57,963 bases of DNA from Paenibacillus antibioticophila (lineage in GTDB: Bacteria; Bacillota; Bacilli; Paenibacillales; Paenibacillaceae). Below the pieces are notes generated by a model, which did no database searches, had not been told where the DNA came from, and saw only the letters and a list, made by a program, of their open reading frames with translations. Where the stretch lies: the NCBI RefSeq assembly GCF_000455265.1, contig NZ_HG005139.1, positions 2,140,350 through 2,198,312 on the forward strand. Reading direction: 5' to 3'. Below, in pieces: positions 30,348 to 39,771 of this stretch. The position numbers and the translations under genes are program-made. The stretch's first letter is position 1. The number at the start of each line of letters is the position of its first letter.

Positions 30348-33002
30348 TCATCCTTCAATGTCGCGCAGCCGTTCCACAAGGGTCTGGCGCGCCGTAATCC
30401 GATAGACTAGCAGGGGCAGACAGATCCCCAGCAGTGCAAACACCGGAGCAATCCCCAGCACGGGGATCAGCGTGAACCGATATGTGAAGAACCAGAACAT
30501 GCCGGATAAAGCCGGATCTACCAGCGGGGCAGTCAGCACGCTGATCACCAGAGATAACCCTACCGCGCCCAAAGTATAGAGCAATCCTTCCCAGACCAGC
30601 ATTCCCTTGAGCTGCCGCCCGGTCATGCCGATCGACTGCAGGACGGCAAATTCCCTTTTGCGGGTAAGAATACCCGTCAGAACCGCATTCAGGAAGTTAA
30701 GAATGCCTACCAATCCGATGACGCCGCACAACACCCCGCCCAGGAGCAGGAACATGGACCGGAAGCCCTCAAATTCTTCGGCATAGGTCTGCTTACTCTC
30801 ATAGTCATAGCTGGTCTGCGTGGTGGTTGTATAATCCGACAAGAAGGCCTCCATCGATGCTTCCGCTTCATCCGTCGTGTCGAAAGCGTATAGCATAATC
30901 GAATCGGTGCCGGAATCCTGAACAAACGTCTCGGCATTGAGGACGAATTCATCGGCACCGTAATGCCGGAAGCTTATCGTATGCGGAACGCCCACCAGAG
31001 CGGCTATTTCGTACTCTTTATCCTCATATTTGATCGCCCGCGCATCTACAGGCTCATCTTGAGGGATATTTCCTTCGGAATAAATCTCACCGGTATTCCG
31101 ATTATAATATTCATACTCTTTAACATATCGCAGAGTAATGACATCTCCCAGCTTGGCCCAATGCGAGGACATGACAGGGTTTCCGTAATCATCATAACTG
31201 TAGACCGCAGCAACATACTTGCTCCCTGCCTCGTAAAGCTTCGAAATATCCCCGTCTAACAAGGTCAGCTTATCCAGCGGGGTTCGTTCCATGCCGTAAA
31301 GCTGGACCTGATCCGCCAGCCGGCCGTCTGGAAGTCGATCCTTTCTCTCAACCATCATGTCCAATGCAGCCTTATCGTTCCAAATTTCCCATTTGGAGCG
31401 GTAGAACTCTTCGGAGACGAATTCCAATACGCTTGTGGTATTCGCGTAAATTCTTCCGGCATTTTCAATTCCCGGCTGCTTGTGAATTTCGGATATGACA
31501 TCTTCCGAAACCTCCATATCCTCGTTCCAGAATTGGCCGGCCACCTGAAAATAATTGCCGTCCGCCACGATGAAATCGGCAACCTTGTTCGCCAAATATT
31601 TGTTCATGTCAAAGCCGTTCGTGAAGGTAACGGCAAGATTTAGCAATACTACCGCAAGAGAGAGGGAAATCACCGTGATGATCGTCTTGCTTCGGCTGCG
31701 GTCCAAATTCGCCCGGGCCATAAGCCACAACGAGACCTTGGTTTTCCCTTTTCGTGCAGCTTTCCGGAGAGAAGAGCTTTCCGTATAACGAACCGCCTCC
31801 ACCGGGGATACCCGGGCAGCCAGTCTCCCTGGTCTCGCGCAGGACAGCATGACGGTCACGAGCGAGAAGACTGCCCCGCAGATGAAGATGAGCGGATTGG
31901 CCGTTAACGAATCGCGGGATACCCCGTTGAGTTGATCTAGTACGGCTGGCGTCAACAAGACGCCGACGACGTAGCCGATAACCAGTCCCAGCGGGATACC
32001 TGCTGCCGACAACAGCAGGGCCTGCCGGCGGATGATCCGCCGAAGCTGTCTTCCCGAGGCTCCGATCGTCTTGAGCAAGCCGTAGAACCGGATATCGCTG
32101 GTCACGGAAATCCGGAACACATTATAGATGATCAGATACCCGGTAATGATGATGATGATCAGCAGCAGAATGATCGTGATGGCGGTCATCGGGTCAAGGC
32201 TATCCGCCAGCTGAGCACCGGTATATCCCCAATTCACCCCGATGGCGACATAGTTGCCTTCCGCCTTGGTATTGCTCTGATAACCATGCCGTTCCAAAAT
32301 CGTATTCAGATCTCTCTCAATATGGAGCGAGCTTCCGAGCATCATATCCAAATGATAGGTCCCTGTTATTCCGTCCACGCCTTGCGTATCGAGACGCTCG
32401 AAAATCTCCTCGACGCGGCTCTCGGGAATGAACACATGACTCGCTATAACCGCCTCATCGTATTCCCACCAACCGCTCAGGAGGAATGTTTCCGTCGTCT
32501 CCTTCCCGTCTACCTCAAAGGTCATCGTGAACTCGGCGCCGAGCTTCGGCTCGACGCCTAGCAGGGATAACACCCGCGTATCCGTTGCTGCTTCCCGGGT
32601 TCCCTCCTGGGGAAACCGCCCCTCGACCGGCTCGGCAAACATCCATTTCGCTTCGGTAGCATCACTGTAGCTGACTTCCACATGCGCTTTGTTAAAAGGG
32701 GGCTCTGAAGGCATGCCAACAAATCGCCGTAATCCGTAATCCCGAATCATCGGGTCATCCTTCAGCTCCTCAAATTGCTGCTCCGTTAAATACTTGAAGC
32801 CCCCGTGAGAGTACCCGCCTACCTGCCGAAAGTTAGCTTGCTGATAAGAGTGGTTAATCGAAAAAGCAATCGTGAATAGCGCGGTAAACAGCACCGTAGT
32901 CAGCATGATGGCCATTATCGCGATCAAATTCCGGTTCCGGTTGGCCCTTAACGATTTCCAGGAAAGCCTGGAGATCGCTTTCTTGTTATTGACCTTGATC
33001 AT
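30348..33002 (-). CDS. FtsX-like ABC transporter permease
   Basis: This 884-residue protein has an N-terminal helix and a large extracellular domain. Groups of hydrophobic segments occur around residues 270-430 and 770-880, each with an FtsX signature (for example RFYGLLKTIGASGRQLRR and REFAVLQSIGMTGRQLKG). This duplicated FtsX layout is that of MacB/BceB-type permeases. The gene overlaps the ATPase gene by 4 bp. With the upstream sensor kinase and regulator it forms an antimicrobial-peptide or envelope-stress module. The large external domain (about 500-750) may bind the inducer. Confidence 0.85.
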   Translation of the reverse strand: MIKVNNKKAISRLSWKSLRANRNRNLIAIMAIMLTTVLFTALFTIAFSINHSYQQANFRQVGGYSHGGFKYLTEQQFEELKDDPMIRDYGLRRFVGMPSEPPFNKAHVEVSYSDATEAKWMFAEPVEGRFPQEGTREAATDTRVLSLLGVEPKLGAEFTMTFEVDGKETTETFLLSGWWEYDEAVIASHVFIPESRVEEIFERLDTQGVDGITGTYHLDMMLGSSLHIERDLNTILERHGYQSNTKAEGNYVAIGVNWGYTGAQLADSLDPMTAITIILLLIIIIITGYLIIYNVFRISVTSDIRFYGLLKTIGASGRQLRRIIRRQALLLSAAGIPLGLVIGYVVGVLLTPAVLDQLNGVSRDSLTANPLIFICGAVFSLVTVMLSCARPGRLAARVSPVEAVRYTESSSLRKAARKGKTKVSLWLMARANLDRSRSKTIITVISLSLAVVLLNLAVTFTNGFDMNKYLANKVADFIVADGNYFQVAGQFWNEDMEVSEDVISEIHKQPGIENAGRIYANTTSVLEFVSEEFYRSKWEIWNDKAALDMMVERKDRLPDGRLADQVQLYGMERTPLDKLTLLDGDISKLYEAGSKYVAAVYSYDDYGNPVMSSHWAKLGDVITLRYVKEYEYYNRNTGEIYSEGNIPQDEPVDARAIKYEDKEYEIAALVGVPHTISFRHYGADEFVLNAETFVQDSGTDSIMLYAFDTTDEAEASMEAFLSDYTTTTQTSYDYESKQTYAEEFEGFRSMFLLLGGVLCGVIGLVGILNFLNAVLTGILTRKREFAVLQSIGMTGRQLKGMLVWEGLLYTLGAVGLSLVISVLTAPLVDPALSGMFWFFTYRFTLIPVLGIAPVFALLGICLPLLVYRITARQTLVERLRDIEG

Positions 33003-33676
33003 TGCCCCTCACCGCCTGCGATTCTCCCGTCCTCGATGCGAATGATCCGGTCGCACAGCTGGGCGATCTCCTCATTGTGGGTTATCATGACGATCGTCTG
33101 GGCGAACTTCTGACTGGTCACCTTCAGCAGCCCCATCACGTCCTGACTCGTACGGCTATCCAGATTGCCCGTCGGCTCGTCCGCCAGAATAATGGCCGGC
33201 TTGGCCGCCAGAGCCCGTGCAATCGCCACCCGCTGTTGCTGCCCTCCGGACAAATGATTGGACAGATTGTTCAGCTTCGCATAAAGACCAAGCGTCTCGA
33301 CGATATTGTCTACATGCTGCTTGTCCGGCTCGTTGCCATCCAATTGAATCGGCAGAACGATATTCTCATATACGTTCAGAACGGGCACCAGATTGTAATT
33401 TTGAAAGACGAATCCAATTTTCCTGCGGCGAAAGATCGTGCGTTCTTCATCCCCAAGCGCAAAAATATCCTTACCATCTACCCACACCGTGCCTGACGTT
33501 GGGCGATCTAGTCCGCCCAGCATGTGCAGAAGGGTTGATTTACCCGATCCGGAAGTGCCGACGATACCGACAAATTCTCCTTTATTCACCTGAAAGTCAA
33601 CCCCGTCGAGAGCCCGGACTGCGGTTTCACCTTTTCCGTATACCTTCTTTAAATCCGAGGTCCTTAAGATCTCCAT
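32999..33676 (-). CDS. ABC transporter ATPase (LolD/MacB type)
   Basis: I start at the ATG at 33676 ([20 protein letters not shown]), about 10 nt after GGGGAGG. The 225-residue ATPase has Walker [11 protein letters not shown]-loop QNYNLVP, signature [14 protein letters not shown], Walker [13 protein letters not shown] and switch His in MITHNEE. It energises the FtsX-like permease that follows. The motif set is complete, so an active ATPase is expected. Confidence 0.92.
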   Translation of the reverse strand: MEILRTSDLKKVYGKGETAVRALDGVDFQVNKGEFVGIVGTSGSGKSTLLHMLGGLDRPTSGTVWVDGKDIFALGDEERTIFRRRKIGFVFQNYNLVPVLNVYENIVLPIQLDGNEPDKQHVDNIVETLGLYAKLNNLSNHLSGGQQQRVAIARALAAKPAIILADEPTGNLDSRTSQDVMGLLKVTSQKFAQTIVMITHNEEIAQLCDRIIRIEDGRIAGGEGQ

Positions 33677-33801
33677 CCTCCATTTGCCTCCCCAAAAAGA
33701 AAAGTCTGTATTTGACTTGCTCATACAGACTTTACCAGCATAATCTTTCCACATTCTTTCCAGTGCAGCATGAATTCTAACAGTTCTGAAAGATGTTCGC
33801 T

Positions 33802-34719
33802 TTATTTCTCCAGCGGCAAATAGACAGAGAAGATGCTCCCCGCATGCGGCGTAGATTGAACCCGGATATAGCCGCCCTGACCCGTGATGATTTGCCGCGA
33901 GAGATAAAGACCGATGCCGACCCCCTCTGTCTCGGAAACGGCTGGAGAACGGTAGAAACGGGCAAATATCCGCGGCTGCTCCTCTTCCGAGATGCCGATG
34001 CCGTTATCGGAAACATCAATGCGAAGAAATAGTTCATAACTCTTCACAACGAGATGGATTTCGCCTTCCGGAGCGGTATATTTAATCGCATTATCCAGCA
34101 AATTATAGAGGGCTTCTGCCGTCCACTTCAGATCATAACAGGCTGCGCTCTCTGTCCGGTCAAAGTGCACGCTGATTTGCTTCGCTGCCGCTTTCGGAAT
34201 AGCCTGCTCCAAGACCTGCTCCAGCAACAGCTGAACCGGCTGCTTCCTCGGGCTAAGCACAAGCACCCCGGATTCCAGCCGGGATATTTTTACGAGAGCA
34301 TCTACAAGAAATGCCAGCTTCCCGGCCTGTCCCTTCAGAACTTCCAGACTGTCCATGCTCTCCTCAGGCAGTTGCTGCTCGCTAAGCAGCTCAGCATAGA
34401 GCAAGATGTTGGAAATCGGCGTCTTGGTCTGGTGAGAAATATCCGCGATCAGCGTCTTGATTTTGTCTCTCTCACCGGCCAGACTCCGTTCAGCTAAGAG
34501 CGAAGCCGATAAATAGCTCGCCATCCTCGTCTCTACCGCAGAGAGCATGCTCTCGTCAAACATCGTCTCCGAGAAGCTGCCTGCGGCTGCAGAATCCAGC
34601 ATATCATTCAACCTCTTCATCAATTTCTTCTGCCGGTAAAGGGTATGCCAAGCAAGCACTATAGCTGAGAACAATGCCAAGAAAGACACTAGCAGCACGA
34701 ACCATTGCAACCGATTCAC
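33802..34719 (-). CDS. Sensor histidine kinase
   Basis: This 305-residue kinase has a single N-terminal membrane helix (residues 5-24) and almost no extracellular loop. The H-box is DISHQTKTPISN (phospho-His96), the N-box LLDNAIKYT, and the G-boxes DNGIGISEEEQ and GVGIGLYLS. Short-loop kinases next to an ABC pair usually sense through the transporter (intramembrane-sensing, BceS-like). It overlaps the regulator gene by 4 bp; the ATPase gene starts 125 bp downstream. Confidence 0.9.
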   Translation of the reverse strand: MNRLQWFVLLVSFLALFSAIVLAWHTLYRQKKLMKRLNDMLDSAAAGSFSETMFDESMLSAVETRMASYLSASLLAERSLAGERDKIKTLIADISHQTKTPISNILLYAELLSEQQLPEESMDSLEVLKGQAGKLAFLVDALVKISRLESGVLVLSPRKQPVQLLLEQVLEQAIPKAAAKQISVHFDRTESAACYDLKWTAEALYNLLDNAIKYTAPEGEIHLVVKSYELFLRIDVSDNGIGISEEEQPRIFARFYRSPAVSETEGVGIGLYLSRQIITGQGGYIRVQSTPHAGSIFSVYLPLEK

Positions 34720-35399
34720 ACTTCTCCCGCCTTCCAGGTGTAGCCGATGCCATATACCGTCCGGATATACTCAGGCTTTGAAGGGATCGACTCCAGCTTG
34801 TCCCGCAGCCGCTTGATCGTGACAGACAAGGCATTTTCATCGACAAATTCGGCTCCATCCGTCCAGATGCGGTCAACCAAATCGGCGCGCGATAAAGTGA
34901 TCCCCCGATTCATCACTAACAAACGCAGGAGCTTCTGCTCAGTTTTACTGAGCTCGATCAACTGACCTTTCTTGCGAAATTCCATATGTTCAAAGTCGAA
35001 CCTGAAATCATCCATGACAACCAACCCGCTAACGGGCTGCTCCGTACGCCTGAGCTGATTATTGATACGCGCACGAAGCACAGCCAAGGAGAACGGCTTG
35101 GTTACATAATCGTCCGCGCCCAATTCCAGTCCAGCTACAATATCAGTCTCCATATCATTGGCCGTCAGGAGGATCACCGGGGTGTTGAGAGAACTGCGCA
35201 ATTCCTGCAAATAATCCAGTCCGCTTCCATCCGGAAGGTTAATATCCAGAATGAACAAATCAAAGATCCCTATACGAGCAAGCTCCCTGGCTGAATGGAG
35301 ATCAAAGGCCTGCTCAACTTCTATACTGTCATTTCTTAACGTTAGCAGAATGCCATGGCTCAGGGTTCGGTCATCTTCTATCAATAAGATACGCTTCAT
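34716..35399 (-). CDS. OmpR-family response regulator
   Basis: This 227-residue protein has an N-terminal receiver domain with acidic pocket EDD (8-10), phospho-acceptor Asp52 (ILDINLPDGSG) and Lys in DYVTKPF. A C-terminal winged helix follows (RLLVMNRGITLSRADLVD, RTVYGIGYTWK). It is the first gene of the module regulator-kinase-ATPase-permease, so it probably activates the ABC genes in response to cell-envelope attack. The first base is about 100 bp from the phosphatase gene. Confidence 0.92.
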   Translation of the reverse strand: MKRILLIEDDRTLSHGILLTLRNDSIEVEQAFDLHSARELARIGIFDLFILDINLPDGSGLDYLQELRSSLNTPVILLTANDMETDIVAGLELGADDYVTKPFSLAVLRARINNQLRRTEQPVSGLVVMDDFRFDFEHMEFRKKGQLIELSKTEQKLLRLLVMNRGITLSRADLVDRIWTDGAEFVDENALSVTIKRLRDKLESIPSKPEYIRTVYGIGYTWKAGEV

Positions 35400-35453
35400 A
35401 ATTCACTTATCCTCTACTATGTATAGTTTCAGCCTTAGTATAATACAGACACC

Positions 35454-35489
35454 GAAAAAAACCGCAGAATAATATCATATCCTGCGGTT
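35454..35489 (-). terminator. Terminator after the histidine phosphatase gene
   Basis: AACCGCAG (35460-35467) pairs with CTGCGGTT (35482-35489), with a T-run on the minus strand. Confidence 0.7.
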
Positions 35490-35500
35490 CGACGCTCCGT

Positions 35501-36097
35501 TTAATTTTCCTTGGACGCATACTCCAGATGGCGGGTACAGTTGTATAGATTCAGCTTCCATTCAGCGGTTTGATTCTCCAGGATGGTTAGCGATAAATTG
35601 CCGATGCGTTCCGTGCATTGCTGGGGAAAAAGAGCTTCATACATCTGAGCCAGCAAGGCACCATGCGACACAACGAGCACATGGTTATCGCCGTATTTCT
35701 TCTTCATCTCTTCTAGAAAGGACAGTGCCCGGCTGCGCAGCTGCCCTTCGGTCTCCTGACCCAGGTCTTGAAGAATCCAATCCTTGCCCCATCTGGCTTC
35801 CCGTTCCGTAGAAGTCAATCCTTCAACTTGTCCGAAAGAGCGTTCAACAATGCGTGAATCCGGATCTAATAAGGGGATACCGAGCGCATCGGCAAGGATG
35901 GAGCCCGTCTCTTGAGCTCGGGAAAGTCCACTTGTAATTACAAAGTCCCAATGAGGCTCTTGCTCGTTCTTCAGGTGGTCAGCAAGAAGTCTAGCCTGTC
36001 TCCGTCCTTCTTCATTCAGCGGGATGTCACTTTGACCCTGAATTCTTCCGACCGCATTCCAGTCGGTTAAGCCGTGTCTGATCAAACCTATCAGCAT
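35501..36097 (-). CDS. Histidine phosphatase family protein (PhoE/GpmB-like)
   Basis: The 198-residue protein begins MLIGLIRHGLTDWNAVGRIQ, containing the catalytic RHG motif (Arg-His-Gly at 7-9). It later has the second catalytic His in VLVVSHGALLAQ. This is the branch-1 phosphoglycerate-mutase-like phosphatase family. Substrates vary (sugar phosphates, cobalamin precursor) and cannot be told from sequence. It is a single-gene unit flanked by terminators on both sides. Confidence 0.86.
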   Translation of the reverse strand: MLIGLIRHGLTDWNAVGRIQGQSDIPLNEEGRRQARLLADHLKNEQEPHWDFVITSGLSRAQETGSILADALGIPLLDPDSRIVERSFGQVEGLTSTEREARWGKDWILQDLGQETEGQLRSRALSFLEEMKKKYGDNHVLVVSHGALLAQMYEALFPQQCTERIGNLSLTILENQTAEWKLNLYNCTRHLEYASKEN

Positions 36098-36156
36098 AGC
36101 TGCCCCCTCCTTTTCTATGTCAGACCATTATAGCATGATATTACTAAAAAAATGAT

Positions 36157-36195
36157 CAAAAAAACGCCCCTTCGCAACAGCGTGCGGGGAGCGTT
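36157..36195 (-). terminator. Terminator of the ECF sigma/anti-sigma operon
   Basis: AACGCTCCCC pairs with GGGGCGTT around a 15-bp loop, followed by TTTTTTT on the minus strand. Confidence 0.7.
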
Positions 36196-36217
36196 AGGTC
36201 TGAATCTATTGAATGGC

Positions 36218-36817
36218 CTATCTCCGGTAACGGCGCAGGCTCTTCCAGGATACAAATGCAAGGACCATCCCTGCCGACGAGAGCAGCATCCAGTACTGCG
36301 GATAAGCAGGGCCCAGCTGTACGACAAACGGGTCCACGATCCCGCGGGAAGATCCCGGTAACGTGAAGGAGAAATCGGAAGTCATCTCTTCGTCAGCCGC
36401 CAGAACCACTGCTGGCAGAATGCCGGTCAGCTGCTGAGATTGCTGCTCCTCCTTAAAGGAACCACCCAAGGCAAACAAAATGCTGCTGAGGAGAAACACC
36501 GCCATAAAGCATGCAGCCCAGATGGTACTTCTGCGGCGAAGTCGTCTGGAGTGCGCTTTGTCCCGGATATCCGGCGCAAGCCACGGAGATTCCGCATAAA
36601 TTCTGTCCATCACCCGCCGGTTCACTTGCTCGGCCTGAAACTCCGTAACCTCTGCCGGCATGGCAAGGACAGCATCCATGCTGTAATTCCATATCTTGTA
36701 TTCAGCTGCACAATACTCGCAGCCTTGCAGGTGCAAATCCAGCATTTTGCGTTTAGGATCACTCTCCGTCAATTCGGGCATGACCCCAAACAGCTCTTGG
36801 GCCTCTTTACAATTCAT
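36218..36817 (-). CDS. Anti-sigma factor with zinc-binding ZAS domain
   Basis: This 199-residue protein has an N-terminal ZAS motif: Cys3 in MNCKEAQELF, then HLQGCEYCAAEY (His-x3-Cys-x2-Cys). Two hydrophobic helices follow at about 103-122 and 170-188. The ATG overlaps the sigma gene stop by 4 bp, so they are co-translated. It should hold the ECF factor at the membrane until a signal triggers release. The signal is unknown. Confidence 0.85.
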   Translation of the reverse strand: MNCKEAQELFGVMPELTESDPKRKMLDLHLQGCEYCAAEYKIWNYSMDAVLAMPAEVTEFQAEQVNRRVMDRIYAESPWLAPDIRDKAHSRRLRRRSTIWAACFMAVFLLSSILFALGGSFKEEQQSQQLTGILPAVVLAADEEMTSDFSFTLPGSSRGIVDPFVVQLGPAYPQYWMLLSSAGMVLAFVSWKSLRRYRR

Positions 36818-37410
36818 CTGCTTTTCATCCCTTCAAATTGCTCGAAAACAGGTTCATACAGGTAGGGTTCAAGCTGACTCTTCACACTGCTCCTCGCCCG
36901 AAAAAGCAAGGATTTCACTGCGCTCACACTCTGGCCGAGTATATTGGCAATCTCCTGATAATCCAGCTGTTCGTATTCCCGCAATATCAGGGCCGAACGC
37001 TGCTTCTCCGGTAAATTATTGATCGCTTCCCGCACCATGCCGACCTTCTCATTACGGAGAACGGCCTGTTCAGGAACTTCATCGTTTGAGGCTACAGGTA
37101 CAAATCCGCTCTCTTCCAGCGGAATATTGCTGCTCCGCTGCTTGCGAAGCTCGCTGAGCACCGTGTTTCTCGCGATCGTATACAGCCAGGTTGAGAACGA
37201 AGCATCCACCTCTCGGAAGGAATGCAGGCTCCGGAATGCCTTGTAGAACGTCTCCGAACAAATATCCTCTGCCAGCAGCTCCAGATGAGCGCTCTTTAAC
37301 ATGTGATAAATAAAGGCCAGAATTTTGCGCTGGTAACGGCGCATCAGCTCGGAATAGAGCTCTGTATTGCCTTCCTTAATCTCTCGAATCATTTGGGAAT
37401 CCGTCATCAC
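36814..37410 (-). CDS. ECF RNA polymerase sigma factor
   Basis: This 198-residue sigma-70-type protein has region 2 (YQRKILAFIYHMLKSAHLEL, LAEDICSETFYKAFRSL) and region 4 (LPEKQRSALILREYEQLDYQEIANILG, SAVKSLLFRARSSVK). It directs RNA polymerase to stress promoters. A candidate autoregulated ECF promoter (GCAAC, 15 bp, CGGTC) lies at 37471-37495, about 60 bp upstream. Confidence 0.9.
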   Translation of the reverse strand: MMTDSQMIREIKEGNTELYSELMRRYQRKILAFIYHMLKSAHLELLAEDICSETFYKAFRSLHSFREVDASFSTWLYTIARNTVLSELRKQRSSNIPLEESGFVPVASNDEVPEQAVLRNEKVGMVREAINNLPEKQRSALILREYEQLDYQEIANILGQSVSAVKSLLFRARSSVKSQLEPYLYEPVFEQFEGMKSR

Positions 37411-37470
37411 AGCGCGATCCTCCTCGCCCGTCTATATACATCTTCCCGTCCAATCCATCTAATATTATTA

Positions 37471-37495
37471 GACCGAACAGGAAAGTAAAAGTTGC
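37471..37495 (-). promoter_or_regulatory. Candidate ECF-sigma promoter upstream of the sigma gene
   Basis: The minus strand shows GCAAC (37495-37491), 15 bp, CGGTC (37475-37471), close to the AAC / CGTC pattern of ECF promoters in Bacillota. Autoregulation is inferred. Confidence 0.4.
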
Positions 37496-37611
37496 GGAAC
37501 ATATGTAATAAAAATTAATCAATAACAGCGGGTTTTTAATCAAGCCATATTATAGCACGAAAACCAAATTAACAAAATAAAAGAAAGTGTATCCTATGAA
37601 TTTCCCATAGA

Positions 37612-37654
37612 AGAGGGTGTCCCAATCATCTACGATGGTTTTGGGACACCCTCT
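37612..37654 (-). terminator. Long hairpin ending the mannoside operon
   Basis: AGAGGGTGTCCCAA (37612-37625) pairs perfectly with TTGGGACACCCTCT (37641-37654). It is a very stable stem 18 bp after the stop of the last gene, without a strong T-run. Confidence 0.6.
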
Positions 37655-37671
37655 CACCAATAAAGCTTAGC

Positions 37672-39720
37672 TCATGATTGACCCGCTTGGGCAAGACCCT
37701 TATCCTTCAGCAGCTTGATGAACATGCCGCCCACCACGCTGCGGTGCTGGAACCCGATTTGCCGGCCGGTAATGGTATCATACCAATCCGAGAACGGAAC
37801 GCGGTCGCTGGTCTCGTTCATGAAATCCCACAGCGGGGCGATCATCGCCTCGAAATCCTTTTGCTCCTCCGCCAATGAAGCCGCCCATACCAGCCAGTCT
37901 CCCTTCGTGTAGGACTTCCGGTTATCAAGCGGAACACCGTAACGATTCTGTTGTTCCAGATACCATTTGATCTCACGTTGAATGATGGCCTTGTCAAAGA
38001 TTTGTGTATCGAAAATAAGATCCCAGATCAGGTTGTATTTCAGGCTCCAGGTGTCCTCACTGCCAAATGAAAGCCTGGTGTGCGGACTCCCTTCGCCTTC
38101 GTTCGCTGCAAGCTGAGCCCATTGGACAGCCATGTCCTTGGCCGCCTGCAGATAGCGGTCAGCCTCCGCAGATTCACCCAGCAATCCGCACAGGATGGAA
38201 TAGCTCGCCACCCCCATGATCGCTTTAGCCGATAAGTTGGCGTTCCGGGCTAAATGTCCGGCAAAATCATCCGTACACAGCTGATTCTCCGGATCCAGTC
38301 CGAATTCCAGCAAGTAATCTGCCCACTGAGACAACAATTGGCGGTGCTCTGCCGCAAACTCCAGATGCCCGTCAGCCAGGCTGACTGCCGCTGCCATTAC
38401 CAGCATATTGCCGCATTCCTCCACCGGCATCTGCGCCTCGCGCGCATTCTCTCCATACACCTGCCCATTGGCAAGCGGATACTGTCCCACATCATGCGGG
38501 GCAAATTCAAACGGCCATGCATCGCTCGCCGCATATTTCAAAATCGGCCGCATCATTCCCCGCACCAGCTCAGGCTGGTACAACAAAAACATCGGAATGG
38601 AAGGATAACTGACGTCGACGGTTGCGATGCAGCCGTTACTGAAGCACTCCTTGGACATGAACAGCGGCTGCCCCTTTGAATCAAGCACCAGCTTATGAGA
38701 AGCAATGGCCTGACGGTAGGACATAGACAGAATATCCGCATATTTCTCCCCACCCGCAGCGATAGCGTCCGCTTGGAGGCGTTGATCAAAGGCCTCGCAT
38801 CGAATTATGATCTCAGCGTATTCCCGATATGCCGCTGCAACCATTTCCAGGGCGGACTGGCCCGTTTTTTTCCAATAGGCCTCGAGCTTCTCTCCAAAAT
38901 ACTCAATTGCATATATATCATCATAGGCAAGCACGATCAGATGCGACTTTTCTTCCTCTCCATGGATTTCGCCGCAATCCCATAGGGTGCCCAGCACCGG
39001 CTGTGCCGCGCGGACTTCATGCGCTTCGGACGTTGCCAGTTGGGGCTCCCAGTCGGCCGGCTTAAGCTCGCCTGATCGCACGAACGCCTTCCGAATCTGT
39101 GCCGAGCCGATCCAGGTCTGCGTGTCGGACTTCTGTTGCACAGCAAGCATCAGGGTTCCCCAATCAATCCGGTGATCATCGCCGGAAGCATTGAGCACCT
39201 GCTGCTTCGCATGGCTTGCCTTCAAGACCGTCAGACCATCGGACTGCTCCTGTTCCAGGATAACTTTTTGATCGCTCGTATTTACGCACCATTCCCCTGT
39301 GACATCAAAATAAATCTGCACGGCATGAGGCTTGCCGTCGATGGAATGAACCCGGAAGGACACATAGGATGCCGGCCGGGACAACAGCTCCAGACTGTCC
39401 GGCAAAAGCGGGCTTGTAAATACGGCTTCCAGTGTGACACCGCCCGCTTCAAAACGGTAGATCGTGGATAATGGCGTGACTTGAACTCCGGTCTGCCGCA
39501 TGGCCTCCGGCTCGGTGTAATATTGTTCCGGGTTGGGCTCTGTCCGTCCTGCGAATCGCCACGGAATACCATCAATACGGATTAATCCTGTCATAGCATT
39601 GCGCTTGCCTGTCCAATGGCGCGTGAAATCGTCGGTCAGCCGGTCTGCCATCGACCAGACACTGAAATAGGGATCAATGGCTACCAGCGGAACTGCCGGC
39701 GGGCGTAATGTCGTCGTCAT
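37672..39720 (-). CDS. DUF4965/DUF5127 glutaminase-like (GH-like) protein
   Basis: This 682-residue cytoplasmic protein begins PAVPLVAIDPYFSVWSMADRL. It contains TGEWCVNTSDQ and VDVSYPSIPMFLLYQPELVRGMMRPILKYA, then DLIFDTQIFDK and NRYGVPLDNRKSY. That is the pattern of the fungal-glutaminase-like family (DUF4964/5127/4965), whose C-terminal part is an alpha/alpha barrel related to glycoside hydrolases. There is no signal peptide, unlike secreted members. It is the last gene of an operon with GH38 alpha-mannosidase and a sugar importer, so a glycan-degrading role is more likely than glutamine hydrolysis. Confidence 0.75.
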   Translation of the reverse strand: MTTTLRPPAVPLVAIDPYFSVWSMADRLTDDFTRHWTGKRNAMTGLIRIDGIPWRFAGRTEPNPEQYYTEPEAMRQTGVQVTPLSTIYRFEAGGVTLEAVFTSPLLPDSLELLSRPASYVSFRVHSIDGKPHAVQIYFDVTGEWCVNTSDQKVILEQEQSDGLTVLKASHAKQQVLNASGDDHRIDWGTLMLAVQQKSDTQTWIGSAQIRKAFVRSGELKPADWEPQLATSEAHEVRAAQPVLGTLWDCGEIHGEEEKSHLIVLAYDDIYAIEYFGEKLEAYWKKTGQSALEMVAAAYREYAEIIIRCEAFDQRLQADAIAAGGEKYADILSMSYRQAIASHKLVLDSKGQPLFMSKECFSNGCIATVDVSYPSIPMFLLYQPELVRGMMRPILKYAASDAWPFEFAPHDVGQYPLANGQVYGENAREAQMPVEECGNMLVMAAAVSLADGHLEFAAEHRQLLSQWADYLLEFGLDPENQLCTDDFAGHLARNANLSAKAIMGVASYSILCGLLGESAEADRYLQAAKDMAVQWAQLAANEGEGSPHTRLSFGSEDTWSLKYNLIWDLIFDTQIFDKAIIQREIKWYLEQQNRYGVPLDNRKSYTKGDWLVWAASLAEEQKDFEAMIAPLWDFMNETSDRVPFSDWYDTITGRQIGFQHRSVVGGMFIKLLKDKGLAQAGQS

Positions 39721-39771
39721 TCGTTATCGGCCTCCAAGGTTATAGGTCCGGCAAAAGGCCGGACCCTAAAC